NCBI RefSeq assembly: GCF_020618775.1
Contig: NZ_JAESVB010000005.1
Location: forward strand, 62,001-126,000
Source of the DNA: Acidisoma silvae
GTDB lineage: Bacteria > Pseudomonadota > Alphaproteobacteria > Acetobacterales > Acetobacteraceae
Length of the DNA: 64,000 nucleotides
Direction: 5' to 3'
Positions 25,322 through 34,133 of this stretch are shown in pieces. Positions within the stretch are counted from its first letter, which is position 1, and the number at the start of each line of letters is the position of its first letter. The notes beneath the pieces were generated by a model. That model ran no database searches and was not told the DNA's origin. It saw only the letters and a list, made by a program, of their open reading frames with translations. Position numbers and translations under genes: made by a program.

Positions 25322-26446
25322 TTGGATAAAAAAACACTCGGCATCGGCCTTGTCGGCTCGGGCTTCATGGGCCGGACCCATGCGCTGGGCCTGGCCAGCG
25401 TCGGCCGTGTCTTCGATCTGCCTGTGGTGCCTAGGCTGGAACTGCTGGCCGATGCGACAATGCCTTTGGCGGAGGCCGCCGCCGCGCGCTTCGGCTTTGC
25501 CCGCGCAACGGACGACTGGCAGAGCCTGGTCGCGGACCCGGCCGTCGCTATCGTCGACATCACCGCGCCGAACAAGCTGCATGCACCGATCGCGCTGGCG
25601 GCACTCGCCGCTGGCAAGCCGGTCTATTGCGAAAAGCCCCTGGCGCCGACGGCCGAGGAAGCGCTGACCATGGCGCTAGCCGCCGAACGTGCAGGCGTCG
25701 TGACGCAGGTGGGGTTCAACTACATCTGCAATCCCATGCTGACCCTGGCGCGGGACATGATCGCGGCTGGCGAGCTCGGCCAGATCTGGGGCTTTCGCGG
25801 CATTCATGCCGAGGACTTCATGGCCAACCGCCAGACGCCCTGGACCTGGCGGCTGGACCCGGCCGGCGGCGCCGGCGCCATTGCCGATATCGGCAGCCAT
25901 ATCATCGGCATGGCGCGCTATCTGCTGGGGCCGATTGCCGCCGTCTGCGCGGATGTGGAAACGGTGATCGACCGCCGCCCCCTGCCCGGCCAGCCGGATG
26001 AGCTGCGCACGGTTGCGGTGGATGACCAGGCAAGGCTGCTCGTGCGCTTCGGCAATGGCTGCCGTGGCACGGTGGAGGCCAGCTGGCTGTCCTCCGGCCG
26101 GCAGATGCAGTTGGAATTCGAAGTCATTGGGGAAAAGGGTGCGCTGGTCTTCAGCCAGGAACGCTTCAATGAGCTGCGCTATTACAAGACCGAGGCCGAT
26201 CGCAGCCGCAACGGCTTCCGCACCATTCTGGCCGGGCCGGAACACGCGCCCTATGGCGCCTTCTGCGTCGCGGGCGGCCATCAGATCGGCTTCAACGACC
26301 TCAAGGTCATCGAAATCCGCAACTTCCTGGCGGCCCTTGCCGGTGGCCCGAAACCCTTTGCCGATTTCCGCGAGGGCTACGAGGTGCAGCGCGTCATCGA
26401 TGCCGCGCTGCTGTCGTCGAAGAATGAGGCCTGGGTGAGGCTGTAG
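25322..26446 (+). CDS. Gfo/Idh/MocA-family oxidoreductase
   Basis: NAD(P)-dependent sugar or polyol dehydrogenase of 374 residues. The Rossmann motif GLVGSGFMGRTHA is at the N-terminus, the catalytic-lysine motif is CEKPLAP, and the later catalytic pair lies in DIGSHIIGMARYL. The start given is a TTG with an ideal GGAGG nine bases upstream (25308-25312); an in-frame ATG at 25265 lacks such a site. It is separate from the iolG gene at 39205, but its nearness to the inositol transporter suggests a second inositol-isomer or related polyol activity. That is inference. Confidence 0.88.
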   Translation: MDKKTLGIGLVGSGFMGRTHALGLASVGRVFDLPVVPRLELLADATMPLAEAAAARFGFARATDDWQSLVADPAVAIVDITAPNKLHAPIALAALAAGKPVYCEKPLAPTAEEALTMALAAERAGVVTQVGFNYICNPMLTLARDMIAAGELGQIWGFRGIHAEDFMANRQTPWTWRLDPAGGAGAIADIGSHIIGMARYLLGPIAAVCADVETVIDRRPLPGQPDELRTVAVDDQARLLVRFGNGCRGTVEASWLSSGRQMQLEFEVIGEKGALVFSQERFNELRYYKTEADRSRNGFRTILAGPEHAPYGAFCVAGGHQIGFNDLKVIEIRNFLAALAGGPKPFADFREGYEVQRVIDAALLSSKNEAWVRL

Positions 26447-26473
26447 GTTTTGTCAGCCATTCGTTAAAACAGC

Positions 26474-26551
26474 GTCATCCCCGTGCTTGTCACGGGGATC
26501 TTCTTTTCGCGGATGCCCAAGCAAGAAGATCCCGGCTCAAGGCCGGGATGA
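26474..26551. repeat. Composite palindromic intergenic repeat, copy E
   Basis: Almost the same sequence as copy D (CCCCGTG-cttgt-CACGGGG, then CCCGGC-tcaag-GCCGGG, outer GTCAT and ATGAC). It sits between the convergent oxidoreductase gene and the inositol binding-protein gene. Confidence 0.8.
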
Positions 26552-26578
26552 CGAATGTAGGAACTCTTTATTGACATT

Positions 26579-26609
26579 TCATCCCCGGGCTGGACCGCCC
26601 GGGGATGAC
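26579..26609. repeat. Single hairpin repeat unit beside copy E
   Basis: The hairpin CATCCCCGGG-ctggac-CGCCCGGGGATGAC is a half-element with the same ATCCCC...GGGGATGAC ends as the composite repeats. It lies just downstream of the binding-protein gene (minus strand), where it could also act as a terminator or 3'-end stabiliser. Confidence 0.6.
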
Positions 26610-26626
26610 GTATCATTTCAAAAAAC

Positions 26627-27589
26627 TCACTTCGTCGCGGCGGTCGGATCCCAGCCCTTGTAGCTGTCGACATTGTCGATGGTGATCAGCGTCGGCGCCA
26701 GCAGGATGACCTTGGCGGGCGGTGCCTTGCCGTTGGCGACGTCCACCGCATAGGCATAGGCCTTGCCGGCCATGCCGTAGGGATCCTGCGCCGACGATGC
26801 CTTGATCAGACCGTCCTTGTTCTTGATCTCAGGCACGATATCCGGCGCGCCATCGACGGAGGTGATGAAGAATTCCTTCCGGTTCTGCTGCTTGGCCGCC
26901 AGTTCGAAACCGATCGCGGTCGGGTCGTTGATGGCGAAAACCGCATCCACTTTCGGGAAGCGCGTCAGCAGGCTCTGGCCGACCGAGAAGCCGCCGTCGC
27001 GTGACCCCATGGCGTTCTGGTTGTCGGACAGGATCTTGATGCCGGGGGCGGTCTTGAGGACATCCTCGCAGCCCTTGACGCGATCAATGACGGAGGAGAC
27101 CTGCGGGCCATTGGCGATAACGACATTGCCCGCCTTACCCGGCAGATGATCGACGATATACTGGCAGGCTTGCGAACCCGCCTTCACGTTGTCGGTCATC
27201 ACCGTCACGTCCGCGCCGGTCGCGGCGACGTCGAAGGCACCGATGGCGATGCCGGCATTATGCGCCTTCATCAGCGCCGGGGCGATGGCGACAGGATCGG
27301 CCGCATTGACCATGATGACCTGCGCGCCGGCCGCGATGAAATTGTCGATCTGCGTGAACTGCTTGTTCAGATCATAGTCGGACGACACTGCGATGGTCTT
27401 GGCGCCCGGCGTGATCTCTTTCGACCGCGCCTCGATCCCCTTGTCGGTCGCGGCGAAATACGGGTTGCCGAGCGACCCCACGGTAATGCCGACCGTGGTG
27501 ATGTCCTTGGCCATGGCGGTGCCGCCAAGCGTGGCCGCCATCACCGCGCCCAGCGCGATCTGCGACAATCCGTAACGTGCAAGCTTCAT
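26627..27589 (-). CDS. Periplasmic sugar/inositol-binding protein of an ABC importer (RbsB-like)
   Basis: Type-I periplasmic binding protein of 320 residues with a Sec signal peptide ending GTAMAKD. Features typical of the ribose/galactose/inositol group are VGITVGSLGNPYF, the hinge region GADVTVMTDN, NAMGSRDGG and FAINDPTAIGF. It is the last gene of the inositol transporter set; in Caulobacter the equivalent protein is IbpA. Myo-inositol as ligand is inferred from the adjacent iol genes. It is separated from the permease by 99 bases. Confidence 0.9.
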   Translation of the reverse strand: MKLARYGLSQIALGAVMAATLGGTAMAKDITTVGITVGSLGNPYFAATDKGIEARSKEITPGAKTIAVSSDYDLNKQFTQIDNFIAAGAQVIMVNAADPVAIAPALMKAHNAGIAIGAFDVAATGADVTVMTDNVKAGSQACQYIVDHLPGKAGNVVIANGPQVSSVIDRVKGCEDVLKTAPGIKILSDNQNAMGSRDGGFSVGQSLLTRFPKVDAVFAINDPTAIGFELAAKQQNRKEFFITSVDGAPDIVPEIKNKDGLIKASSAQDPYGMAGKAYAYAVDVANGKAPPAKVILLAPTLITIDNVDSYKGWDPTAATK

Positions 27590-27688
27590 GGTCGTTCCTC
27601 ACTGGAAAGTATTGTTGTTTTTAGCGTCACGCGTTCTCATGCGGGGTCACGCGGCCCCGCACGCGAATTTTTTCTGCCTCGGACCGGG

Positions 27689-28690
27689 TCAGGTGCGGCC
27701 CTTGTGATCCAGGCGATAACGGTCCAGCGCCACGGCGCCGATGATGACCAGTCCCTTGACGATGAACTGCCAGATGTCGGAAACGCCGGACAGAACAAGG
27801 CCGTTGGTCAGAATGGCGATGATCAGCGCGCCGATCAGCGTGCCCCAGATGGAGCCGATGCCGCCGGTGAAACTGGTGCCGCCCAGAATGACGGCGGCGA
27901 TGGCGTCCAGCTCATAGCTTTGGCCGAGCTGCAATCCGTTGGCGGCGTAAAGCCGCGCGGCCGACATGACACCGCCAAGCCCGGCCAGGAAACCTGACGT
28001 CGCATAGACAAAGAGCAGAATGCTGCCGACCTTGATGCCCGTCAGCCGCGCCGCATCCGGATTGCCGCCGACGGCATAGATGCGTGTGCCGAGCACGGTG
28101 CGTCGCAAGATGAACCACGACAGCAAGACCACGATCATGGCGATGATGACGAGCCAGGATACGCCGAACAGCGTCGCATTGCCGATGAAAGCAAAGGGCA
28201 GGCTCGGGTTGAAGATGGTCGTATCCGCGCCCATCAGGCGGGCGATGCCGCGCACGGCGGTGAGCGACCCGAGTGTCACGATGAAGGGCGGCAGGCGGAT
28301 GGCCGAGATCAGCAAACCGTTGAGGAGGCCGAACAGCAGACCGATGCCCAGGCCCGCCACGATGCCCAGCATGCCGATATCGGGGATTTTGGAGACGATG
28401 AGCGCGCCCATGGCGGAGGCGGCCAGAATGGAGCCGACCGACAGATCGATACCGGCCGTCAGGATGACGAAGGTCATGCCAGCCGCCAGCACAGTATTGA
28501 TGGCCGCCTGCTGAAGAACGATGGAAGCATTGGTCAGACTAAAGAAGCGTTCGTTCTCAAGACCGAAACCGATGCACAATATAATAAGCACCGGCAACAT
28601 GCCTGCATATTGCAGCAGGTTGCGCAGACGCTGCTGATGCGACACCGACGCCTGCCGGGCCGCCACGGTTTCAGTCGTAACGTCAGCCAT
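27689..28690 (-). CDS. ABC importer permease, RbsC family (probable inositol)
   Basis: Inner-membrane permease of 333 residues with about nine to ten helices, of the BPD_transp_2 class used by ribose-type importers. Characteristic segments are GIDLSVGSILAASA, the ATPase-contact region GGNPDAARLTGIKV and AVILGGTSFTGGIGSIWGT. It lies between the binding protein and the ATPase of the same importer. The 177-base gap upstream is AT-rich and holds a short palindrome (28752). Confidence 0.92.
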   Translation of the reverse strand: MADVTTETVAARQASVSHQQRLRNLLQYAGMLPVLIILCIGFGLENERFFSLTNASIVLQQAAINTVLAAGMTFVILTAGIDLSVGSILAASAMGALIVSKIPDIGMLGIVAGLGIGLLFGLLNGLLISAIRLPPFIVTLGSLTAVRGIARLMGADTTIFNPSLPFAFIGNATLFGVSWLVIIAMIVVLLSWFILRRTVLGTRIYAVGGNPDAARLTGIKVGSILLFVYATSGFLAGLGGVMSAARLYAANGLQLGQSYELDAIAAVILGGTSFTGGIGSIWGTLIGALIIAILTNGLVLSGVSDIWQFIVKGLVIIGAVALDRYRLDHKGRT

Positions 28691-28751
28691 AGATTTTCCT
28701 CACCACTTCAACCGTTTCGCTCGGCCCCCGGCTTAGTGCCGGTTTGGACAT

Positions 28752-28769
28752 ATTATAATTTCTTATAAT
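28752..28769. promoter_or_regulatory. AT-rich palindrome upstream of the permease, possible operator
   Basis: A perfect 7-bp inverted repeat, ATTATAA-TTTC-TTATAAT, lies in the 177-base gap between the ATPase and permease genes, about 60 bases upstream of the permease start. Such an AT island is unusual in this GC-rich DNA. It could be an operator for the local RpiR-type regulator or part of an internal promoter. No binding-site match is claimed. Confidence 0.35.
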
Positions 28770-28867
28770 TTTCGCTACGCGAACCCGCCGTTACGGGCAA
28801 TTTTTAGAACCATACACGCCCTTGCTTTTGGCATAAAGTACCAAACCGGACGCGAGCTATGCGCCGA

Positions 28868-30454
28868 TCAGGCAGCTTTGGCACTACCCATATCGGTCAC
28901 CAATTCCATGATCGCTTCCTGCGTGATGGGGGCGTCAGCCTGCGCCACCACTTCCCCCACCAGATGGCCGTCGCGCATGACCACGACGCGGTCGGACACG
29001 CCGATCACCTCCGGCAATTCGCTGGAAATGACGACAATGGCTGCCCCCGTCCGCGCCAATTGATCGATGATGCGATAGATCTCGGACTTGGCACCGATAT
29101 CGACGCCGCGCGTCGGCTCATCCAGGATCAGCACACGGGGATTGGTTTCCAGCAAACGGGACAACAGAACTTTCTGCTGGTTGCCGCCTGAGAGGCTGCC
29201 GACATTGATCTCGGCATTGGGCGCGCGCACGCCAAGCTTCTTGATGGCGTCAGCCGCGCGGCGCTTGGCCGCGGCGAGGTTGAGCACGCCACCCGCCCGC
29301 GCATCCTCGTCCAGCACATTGATATTGACGTTGCCGTTAATGCTCATGTCCAGAAACAGGCCCAGCACCTTGCGGTCTTCCGTCAGATAGACGATGCCGG
29401 CATCGATCGCGTCGCGCGGGTTATGGATGGCGCGCTCCTGCCCATTGACGAAAACTTGACCGCGTTTTTTGGGATCGGCGCCGTAGATGAGGCGGGCCAA
29501 TTCGGTGCGACCGGACCCGACCAGACCGGCAATGCCCAGAACCTCGCCTTCGGCGACGCTGAAGGAGCAGTCATGCACGCGGTGGCCGTCATCCATATTG
29601 CGCGCTTCCAGCGCGATCTTGCGGTCCGTCAGCGGCGCGCGGTGTTCCTTCTTGTAGAAGGATGACGACTCACGCCCCACCATCATGCGCACCAGCGTCT
29701 GCGGATTGAGCTCCTCCCGCAGCAAGGTACCGACCATGCTGCCGTCACGCAAAACCGAGACGCGGTCGGACAACTCGTAAACCTCGGCCATGCGGTGGCT
29801 GATATAGATGATGGCGATGCCTTCATCGCGCAGCGTGCGGATGATGGTGAACAGCTTCTCGGCCTCCCGTGCGGACAGCGCCGTCGTCGGCTCGTCCATC
29901 ACCAGAATATGCGGGTGGCCTGCCAGCGCACGCGCGATTTCGACCAGCTGGCGTTCGGCGATGGACAGCGAGGCGACTTTGGATGTCGGGCTGAAGGGCG
30001 CCGCAAGACGATCCAGGTATGGCTGCGCCGCGGCATTCATGGATGTGCGGTCAATCATGCCATTACGACGCATTTCCTCGCCCAGGAACATATTCTCGGC
30101 GACCGTCAGATTGGGGGCCAGTGCGAGTTCCTGATAGATCACGGCGATGCCGCTGCGGCGCCCGGCCAGCGGATTGCCGATCTGTAGCGGCTTGCCGTCG
30201 ATCCTGATCTCACCGCCGGAATCGGCATGATAGGCGCCGGACAGGATTTTCATCAGCGTCGATTTGCCGGCGCCGTTTTCGCCCATCAGGGCATGAATTT
30301 CACCGGAATAGGCCGTCAGGGAAACATCGGCCAGGGCGCGGACAGGACCGAAGGTTTTGCTGATGCCACGCATTTCGAGCGCGGCGGAACGCTGGCCGGA
30401 CGAGGCCACGCTCGACGGCGTGTTATCCAGAACATTTGTTGTCTGGCCGGTCAT
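28868..30454 (-). CDS. ABC importer ATPase with two nucleotide-binding domains, RbsA/MglA family (probable inositol)
   Basis: Cytoplasmic double ATPase of 528 residues. First domain: Walker [10 protein letters not shown], signature [15 protein letters not shown], Walker [14 protein letters not shown]. Second domain: a Walker-A-like [10 protein letters not shown], signature [15 protein letters not shown], Walker [14 protein letters not shown]. The degenerate second Walker A is usual for this family. It is the first gene of the importer set and lies downstream of iolA on the same strand after a hairpin, so it may have its own promoter in the 190-base gap. Confidence 0.93.
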   Translation of the reverse strand: MTGQTTNVLDNTPSSVASSGQRSAALEMRGISKTFGPVRALADVSLTAYSGEIHALMGENGAGKSTLMKILSGAYHADSGGEIRIDGKPLQIGNPLAGRRSGIAVIYQELALAPNLTVAENMFLGEEMRRNGMIDRTSMNAAAQPYLDRLAAPFSPTSKVASLSIAERQLVEIARALAGHPHILVMDEPTTALSAREAEKLFTIIRTLRDEGIAIIYISHRMAEVYELSDRVSVLRDGSMVGTLLREELNPQTLVRMMVGRESSSFYKKEHRAPLTDRKIALEARNMDDGHRVHDCSFSVAEGEVLGIAGLVGSGRTELARLIYGADPKKRGQVFVNGQERAIHNPRDAIDAGIVYLTEDRKVLGLFLDMSINGNVNINVLDEDARAGGVLNLAAAKRRAADAIKKLGVRAPNAEINVGSLSGGNQQKVLLSRLLETNPRVLILDEPTRGVDIGAKSEIYRIIDQLARTGAAIVVISSELPEVIGVSDRVVVMRDGHLVGEVVAQADAPITQEAIMELVTDMGSAKAA

Positions 30455-30606
30455 TTCTTGTCTCCCCGGGCAATTGCCCTGACTTTCCGTCTTTGGCGAC
30501 GTTCGGCAGTCCCTGCCGTAAAGTCAAGTCGTCCGAAGGCACGCTCAAGTCACTCGGCAGAAAACGCAGGTCTCGTTTCGTGATGCAGTGCAATAAAACC
30601 GGTTCC

Positions 30607-30632
30607 GCCGCGCGCGGGCTTTTGCGCGCGGC
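30607..30632. terminator. GC-rich hairpin after iolA
   Basis: The 9-bp stem GCCGCGCGC / GCGCGCGGC encloses an eight-base loop (GGGCTTTT). It lies 14 bases past the iolA stop on the minus strand. There is no long T run, so it may be a weak terminator or mRNA stabiliser between iolA and the transporter genes. Confidence 0.5.
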
Positions 30633-30645
30633 GAAGCCATTTACA

Positions 30646-32139
30646 TTATCCCAGAGTCGGCATGATGAAGTCCGCACCAGCGCGGATGCCCGTGGGCCAG
30701 CGCGAGGTCACGGCCTTGTAGCGGGTGAAGAAGCGAATGCCTTCCGGCCCATGCATGTGGTGATCGCCGAACAGTGACCGCTTCCAGCCGCCGAAGCTGT
30801 GGAAGGCCATCGGCACCGGAATCGGCACATTGATGCCGATCATGCCGGCCTGAACCTTGCTGGCGAAGGTGCGGGCCGAGTCGCCGTCCCGCGTGAAGAT
30901 GGCCGTGCCGTTGCCGAACTCATGCTTGTTCACGAGATCGAGCGCCTCATCGAAGGTCTCGGCGCGGACGACGGCCAGAACCGGCCCGAAGATCTCTTCC
31001 TTGTAGATCTTCATGTCGGGTGTCACGTCATCGAACAGCGTGCCGCCGATGAAATAGCCGTCCTCATAGCCCTGGAGCTTGAGCCCGCGACCGTCCACCA
31101 CCAGCTTGGCGCCCTCGGCCTCGCCGGCATCGATATAGCCGCTGACCTTGTCCTTATGGATCTTGGTGACGAGCGGGCCCATTTCGTTGGTATTGTCGGT
31201 GCCCGGCCCGATCTTCAGCGCACGCACGCGCGGCGCCATCGTCTCCACCAGCTTATCGCCGATGCCGCCCACCGCGACCGCGACCGAAATCGCCATGCAG
31301 CGCTCGCCGGCCGAGCCATAGGCCGCGCCCATTAGCGCATCGACCGTCTTGTCGAGGTCGCAATCCGGCATGATGATGGCGTGGTTCTTGGCGCCGCCCA
31401 GCGCCTGCACGCGCTTACCGTTGCGGGTGCCGGTGGTGTAGATATACTCGGCGATGGGCGTGGAGCCGACGAAGCTCACGGCATGAATGCCGGGATGTTC
31501 CAGAATCGCGTCCACCACTTCCTTGTCGCCATGCACGACGCCGAAAACGCCGTCCGGGAGACCCGCCTGCTTCAGCAGGTCGGCGATGAACAGCGAGGTC
31601 GAAGGATCGCGCTCGGAGGGCTTGAGGATGAAGCAATTGCCGGTGGCGAGTGCGGTCGGCAGCATCCACAGCGGCACCATGGCCGGGAAGTTGAAGGGCG
31701 TGATGCCGGCGCAAATACCCAGCGGCTGGCGCATGGAATAGGCGTCGATGTCGCGGCCGACCTGCTCGGTGAAATCACCCTTCAGCAGTTCCGGCACGCC
31801 GGTCGCGTATTCCACCACTTCCATGCCGCGCGTCACTTCGCCCAGCGCATCCGACAGCACCTTGCCGTGTTCGGAGGTGATGATGGCGGCGATCTCTTTC
31901 GCCTTCTGCTCGATCAGGTCGCGAAAGCGGAACATGACGCGGGCGCGGGCCAGCGGCGGGGTCGCCGCCCATTTCGGGAAGGCCGCTTCGGCCGCCTTGA
32001 CGGCGGTATCGACGTCGGTGGCATTGCCCAGCACGACCTGACGCGCGACCGAGCCATCCGCCGGCTGATAGACATTGGCCGTGCGGGTCGAGGTGCCGGA
32101 GGTGAGCTTGCCCCCGATATAGTGCTGAACGATATCCAT
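30646..32139 (-). CDS. iolA: Methylmalonate-semialdehyde dehydrogenase, CoA-acylating (IolA/MmsA)
   Basis: Aldehyde dehydrogenase of 497 residues that converts malonate semialdehyde or methylmalonate semialdehyde with CoA and NAD to acetyl-CoA or propionyl-CoA, the last step of inositol breakdown. Family features are the N-terminal YIGGKLTSG, the NAD-binding [12 protein letters not shown], and the active-site region [10 protein letters not shown] with the catalytic cysteine. The ATG at 32139 has GGAGAA eight bases upstream and is preferred to a TTG at 32151. It is the last catabolic gene in the minus-strand iol series. Confidence 0.93.
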   Translation of the reverse strand: MDIVQHYIGGKLTSGTSTRTANVYQPADGSVARQVVLGNATDVDTAVKAAEAAFPKWAATPPLARARVMFRFRDLIEQKAKEIAAIITSEHGKVLSDALGEVTRGMEVVEYATGVPELLKGDFTEQVGRDIDAYSMRQPLGICAGITPFNFPAMVPLWMLPTALATGNCFILKPSERDPSTSLFIADLLKQAGLPDGVFGVVHGDKEVVDAILEHPGIHAVSFVGSTPIAEYIYTTGTRNGKRVQALGGAKNHAIIMPDCDLDKTVDALMGAAYGSAGERCMAISVAVAVGGIGDKLVETMAPRVRALKIGPGTDNTNEMGPLVTKIHKDKVSGYIDAGEAEGAKLVVDGRGLKLQGYEDGYFIGGTLFDDVTPDMKIYKEEIFGPVLAVVRAETFDEALDLVNKHEFGNGTAIFTRDGDSARTFASKVQAGMIGINVPIPVPMAFHSFGGWKRSLFGDHHMHGPEGIRFFTRYKAVTSRWPTGIRAGADFIMPTLG

Positions 32140-32158
32140 TTTCTTCTCCAAAAAGGAA

Positions 32159-32299
32159 CGTGTCTTTCAAAACCCGCTAGGCTGAGCCGGCTGGCCCGGA
32201 CTTTTGAGCACCGGAGCGAAGCGGCCGTAAGAGGCCGTGAGCACCGGAGCGCAAAAAGGCGGGTTAGACGGCCGGCATAGTAGGGTTTTCAAAGACACG
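32159..32299. repeat. 17-bp inverted repeats bracketing the iolB-iolA gap, with internal direct repeats
   Basis: The arms CGTGTCTTTCAAAACCC (32159-32175) and GGGTTTTCAAAGACACG (32283-32299) are inverted copies with one mismatch. Between them lie two direct copies of GAGCACCGGAGCG (32206-32218 and 32239-32251) and a small GGCCGTAAGAGGCC hairpin. The element fills nearly the whole intergenic region. It could be a miniature mobile element, a large mRNA hairpin at the 3' end of iolB, or an attenuator before iolA. Confidence 0.75.
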
Positions 32300-32302
32300 G
32301 GC

Positions 32303-33103
32303 TTACCAGGTGAGAAAGGCGTGATCGGGCGACATAGTGAAGCGCCATTCGCGCACCGGCCCCGCCATCACGTTGAGGTAGAACAGATCAAACCCGTGCG
32401 GCGCACCGACCGGGTGATAGCCACGCGGAACCAGCACCACGTCGCCGTCGCCGATGGCCATCGTCTCATCCAGAGAGCGGTCATCGGTATAGACGCGCTG
32501 AAGGGCGAAGCCCGATCCGCGCTTGAGGCGATGGTAATAGGTCTCTTCCAGGTAGGTCTCACGCGGCGGGTCGTTCACATCGTGCTTGTGAGGAGGGTAG
32601 CTAGACCAGTTGCCGCCGGGCGTCACCACCTCCACCACCAGCAGGCTTTCCGCCACCGCCGTATCGGGCAGGATATTGCGCACATGGCGGGTATTGGTGC
32701 CTTTGCCGCGCACTTCCTCCCCCACTTCGCTGGGCGGGATAACGCGGGCGGGCAGCTTGCCTTCGGCCGGGGAGGAACAGACCGCGACCTCGGCCGCCGT
32801 CTCGGCCTCCACCGTCCAATTCGACTTGGCCGGCACATAGACCGACCAGGGCAAGCCGTCGAAGACCGATTCCCGCTCGCCCAGCAGGCCGAAATCGACA
32901 TCGCCGGCGCTGATGCGCACGCGGCCCGAGAGGATGACGAGACAGACCTCATCGCCCTCCGTGGGACGGGAGACGACCTTCTGCGGCGCCAGTTTCAGGA
33001 CCGAGAAGCCGACATGGAACCAGCCGGCCGAGGTCGGGGTGATGTGATGAATAAACCCGTCTTTATCCGGCGCGTGCGGATGGACCAGAAGTTTGGAGGT
33101 CAT
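32303..33103 (-). CDS. iolB: 5-deoxy-glucuronate isomerase IolB
   Basis: Cupin-fold isomerase of 266 residues that converts 5-deoxy-glucuronate to 5-dehydro-2-deoxy-gluconate. The conserved metal-binding stretch SSYPPHKHDVNDPPRETYLEE and the later VPRGYHPVGAPHGFDLFYLN with its histidines are intact. Its start codon shares one base with the iolE stop (ATGA arrangement), indicating coupling. Confidence 0.95.
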   Translation of the reverse strand: MTSKLLVHPHAPDKDGFIHHITPTSAGWFHVGFSVLKLAPQKVVSRPTEGDEVCLVILSGRVRISAGDVDFGLLGERESVFDGLPWSVYVPAKSNWTVEAETAAEVAVCSSPAEGKLPARVIPPSEVGEEVRGKGTNTRHVRNILPDTAVAESLLVVEVVTPGGNWSSYPPHKHDVNDPPRETYLEETYYHRLKRGSGFALQRVYTDDRSLDETMAIGDGDVVLVPRGYHPVGAPHGFDLFYLNVMAGPVREWRFTMSPDHAFLTW

Positions 33104-33987
33104 CAGAGAAGCCCCTCATCCCGCAGATAGGTTTTGAGATTGGCATAGCCGAGACTGGCATAGGTGAAGGGATTGGCCTTTTCCGGATCCTGCTCGGCTT
33201 CCAGCACCACCCATCCCGAATAGCCCGGCAAGGCGCGGAACATGGCGCGGAAGTCGATGGTGCCGTCCCCCGGCACGGTATAGACGCCGTTGAGCACGCT
33301 TTTCAGGAAGCTCCAATCCTCCGCCCGGCTGCGCGCCAGAACCTCGGTGCGGATATCCTTGGTATGAACATGGCCGATGCGGTCGCGGTAGCGGATGGCG
33401 AGCCGCGCCGGATCATCCCCGCCCCAGACGGCATGACCGGTATCGAGCAGCAGATCGACCGAGGGGCCGGTATTGGCCATGAAGGCGTCGATATCATCAG
33501 GGCTCTGCACCACGCTGCCCATATGGTGGTGATAGACGATGCGCATTCCCTGCGCCGCCAGCAGGTCTCCGAACCGCGTCATGCGCGCGCCAAAAGCGCG
33601 CCAGTCGTCACCCGTGAGTTTCGGGCGGCGGGACAGCGGCGTGCCGATATCACCCTGAATGGTATTGGAGGTTTCGCAGACAACCATGACGGTCGACCCT
33701 TGGGCCTTGAGCAGATTGAGATGGTTTTGCGCCGCCTCGAATTCGGCATCGCCATTGCGTTTCAGCAATTTCGCGGAATACCAGCCGGAAATGCAGGCGA
33801 GACCGTAGGGGGCCAGCGCATCCCGCAACCCGTCCGGCGTGCGCGGGAATTTCTTGCCGAGTTCCATCCCCTCGAAACCGATCTGCTTCGCTTCGCTGAG
33901 AATGGTTTCCAGCGTCGTGTCGCCGCCCAGTTCGGGCATGTCGTCATTGGCCCAGCAAATGGGATTGGCGCCGATACGAATGGTCAT
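33103..33987 (-). CDS. iolE: Myo-inosose-2 dehydratase IolE
   Basis: TIM-barrel dehydratase of 294 residues acting on 2-keto-myo-inositol in the second step of the pathway. Family features include IGANPICWANDDMPELGGDTTLE at the N-terminus, MGSVVQSPDDIDAF, LLLDTGHAVWGGDDP (metal ligand aspartate and histidine) and IGHVHTKDIR. It sits in the minus-strand iol operon, 147 bases downstream of iolD across a palindromic element. Confidence 0.95.
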   Translation of the reverse strand: MTIRIGANPICWANDDMPELGGDTTLETILSEAKQIGFEGMELGKKFPRTPDGLRDALAPYGLACISGWYSAKLLKRNGDAEFEAAQNHLNLLKAQGSTVMVVCETSNTIQGDIGTPLSRRPKLTGDDWRAFGARMTRFGDLLAAQGMRIVYHHHMGSVVQSPDDIDAFMANTGPSVDLLLDTGHAVWGGDDPARLAIRYRDRIGHVHTKDIRTEVLARSRAEDWSFLKSVLNGVYTVPGDGTIDFRAMFRALPGYSGWVVLEAEQDPEKANPFTYASLGYANLKTYLRDEGLL

Positions 33988-34032
33988 GGTCTTGGCGTTT
34001 CCTCGTTTATTTTCGTTCTTCGCAGAGTGTCG

Positions 34033-34125
34033 CCCGCGGCTTCATGCCGCGGGTCTACCCTTTCCCCCAAGCAAAACGTCACGCCATTGCGGGGGGTAGA
34101 TCCACGGGACAAGCCCGTGGATGAC
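34033..34125. repeat. Composite hairpin repeat between iolD and iolE
   Basis: The hairpin CCCGCGGC-ttcat-GCCGCGGG is followed by TCTACCC, then after about 33 bases GGGTAGA and a second hairpin TCCACGGG-acaag-CCCGTGGA ending TGAC. The inverted inner flanks (TCTACCC / GGGTAGA) repeat the logic of the 1285-type elements with different sequence. A cousin is at 53604. Confidence 0.7.
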
Positions 34126-34133
34126 AGTAAAAA

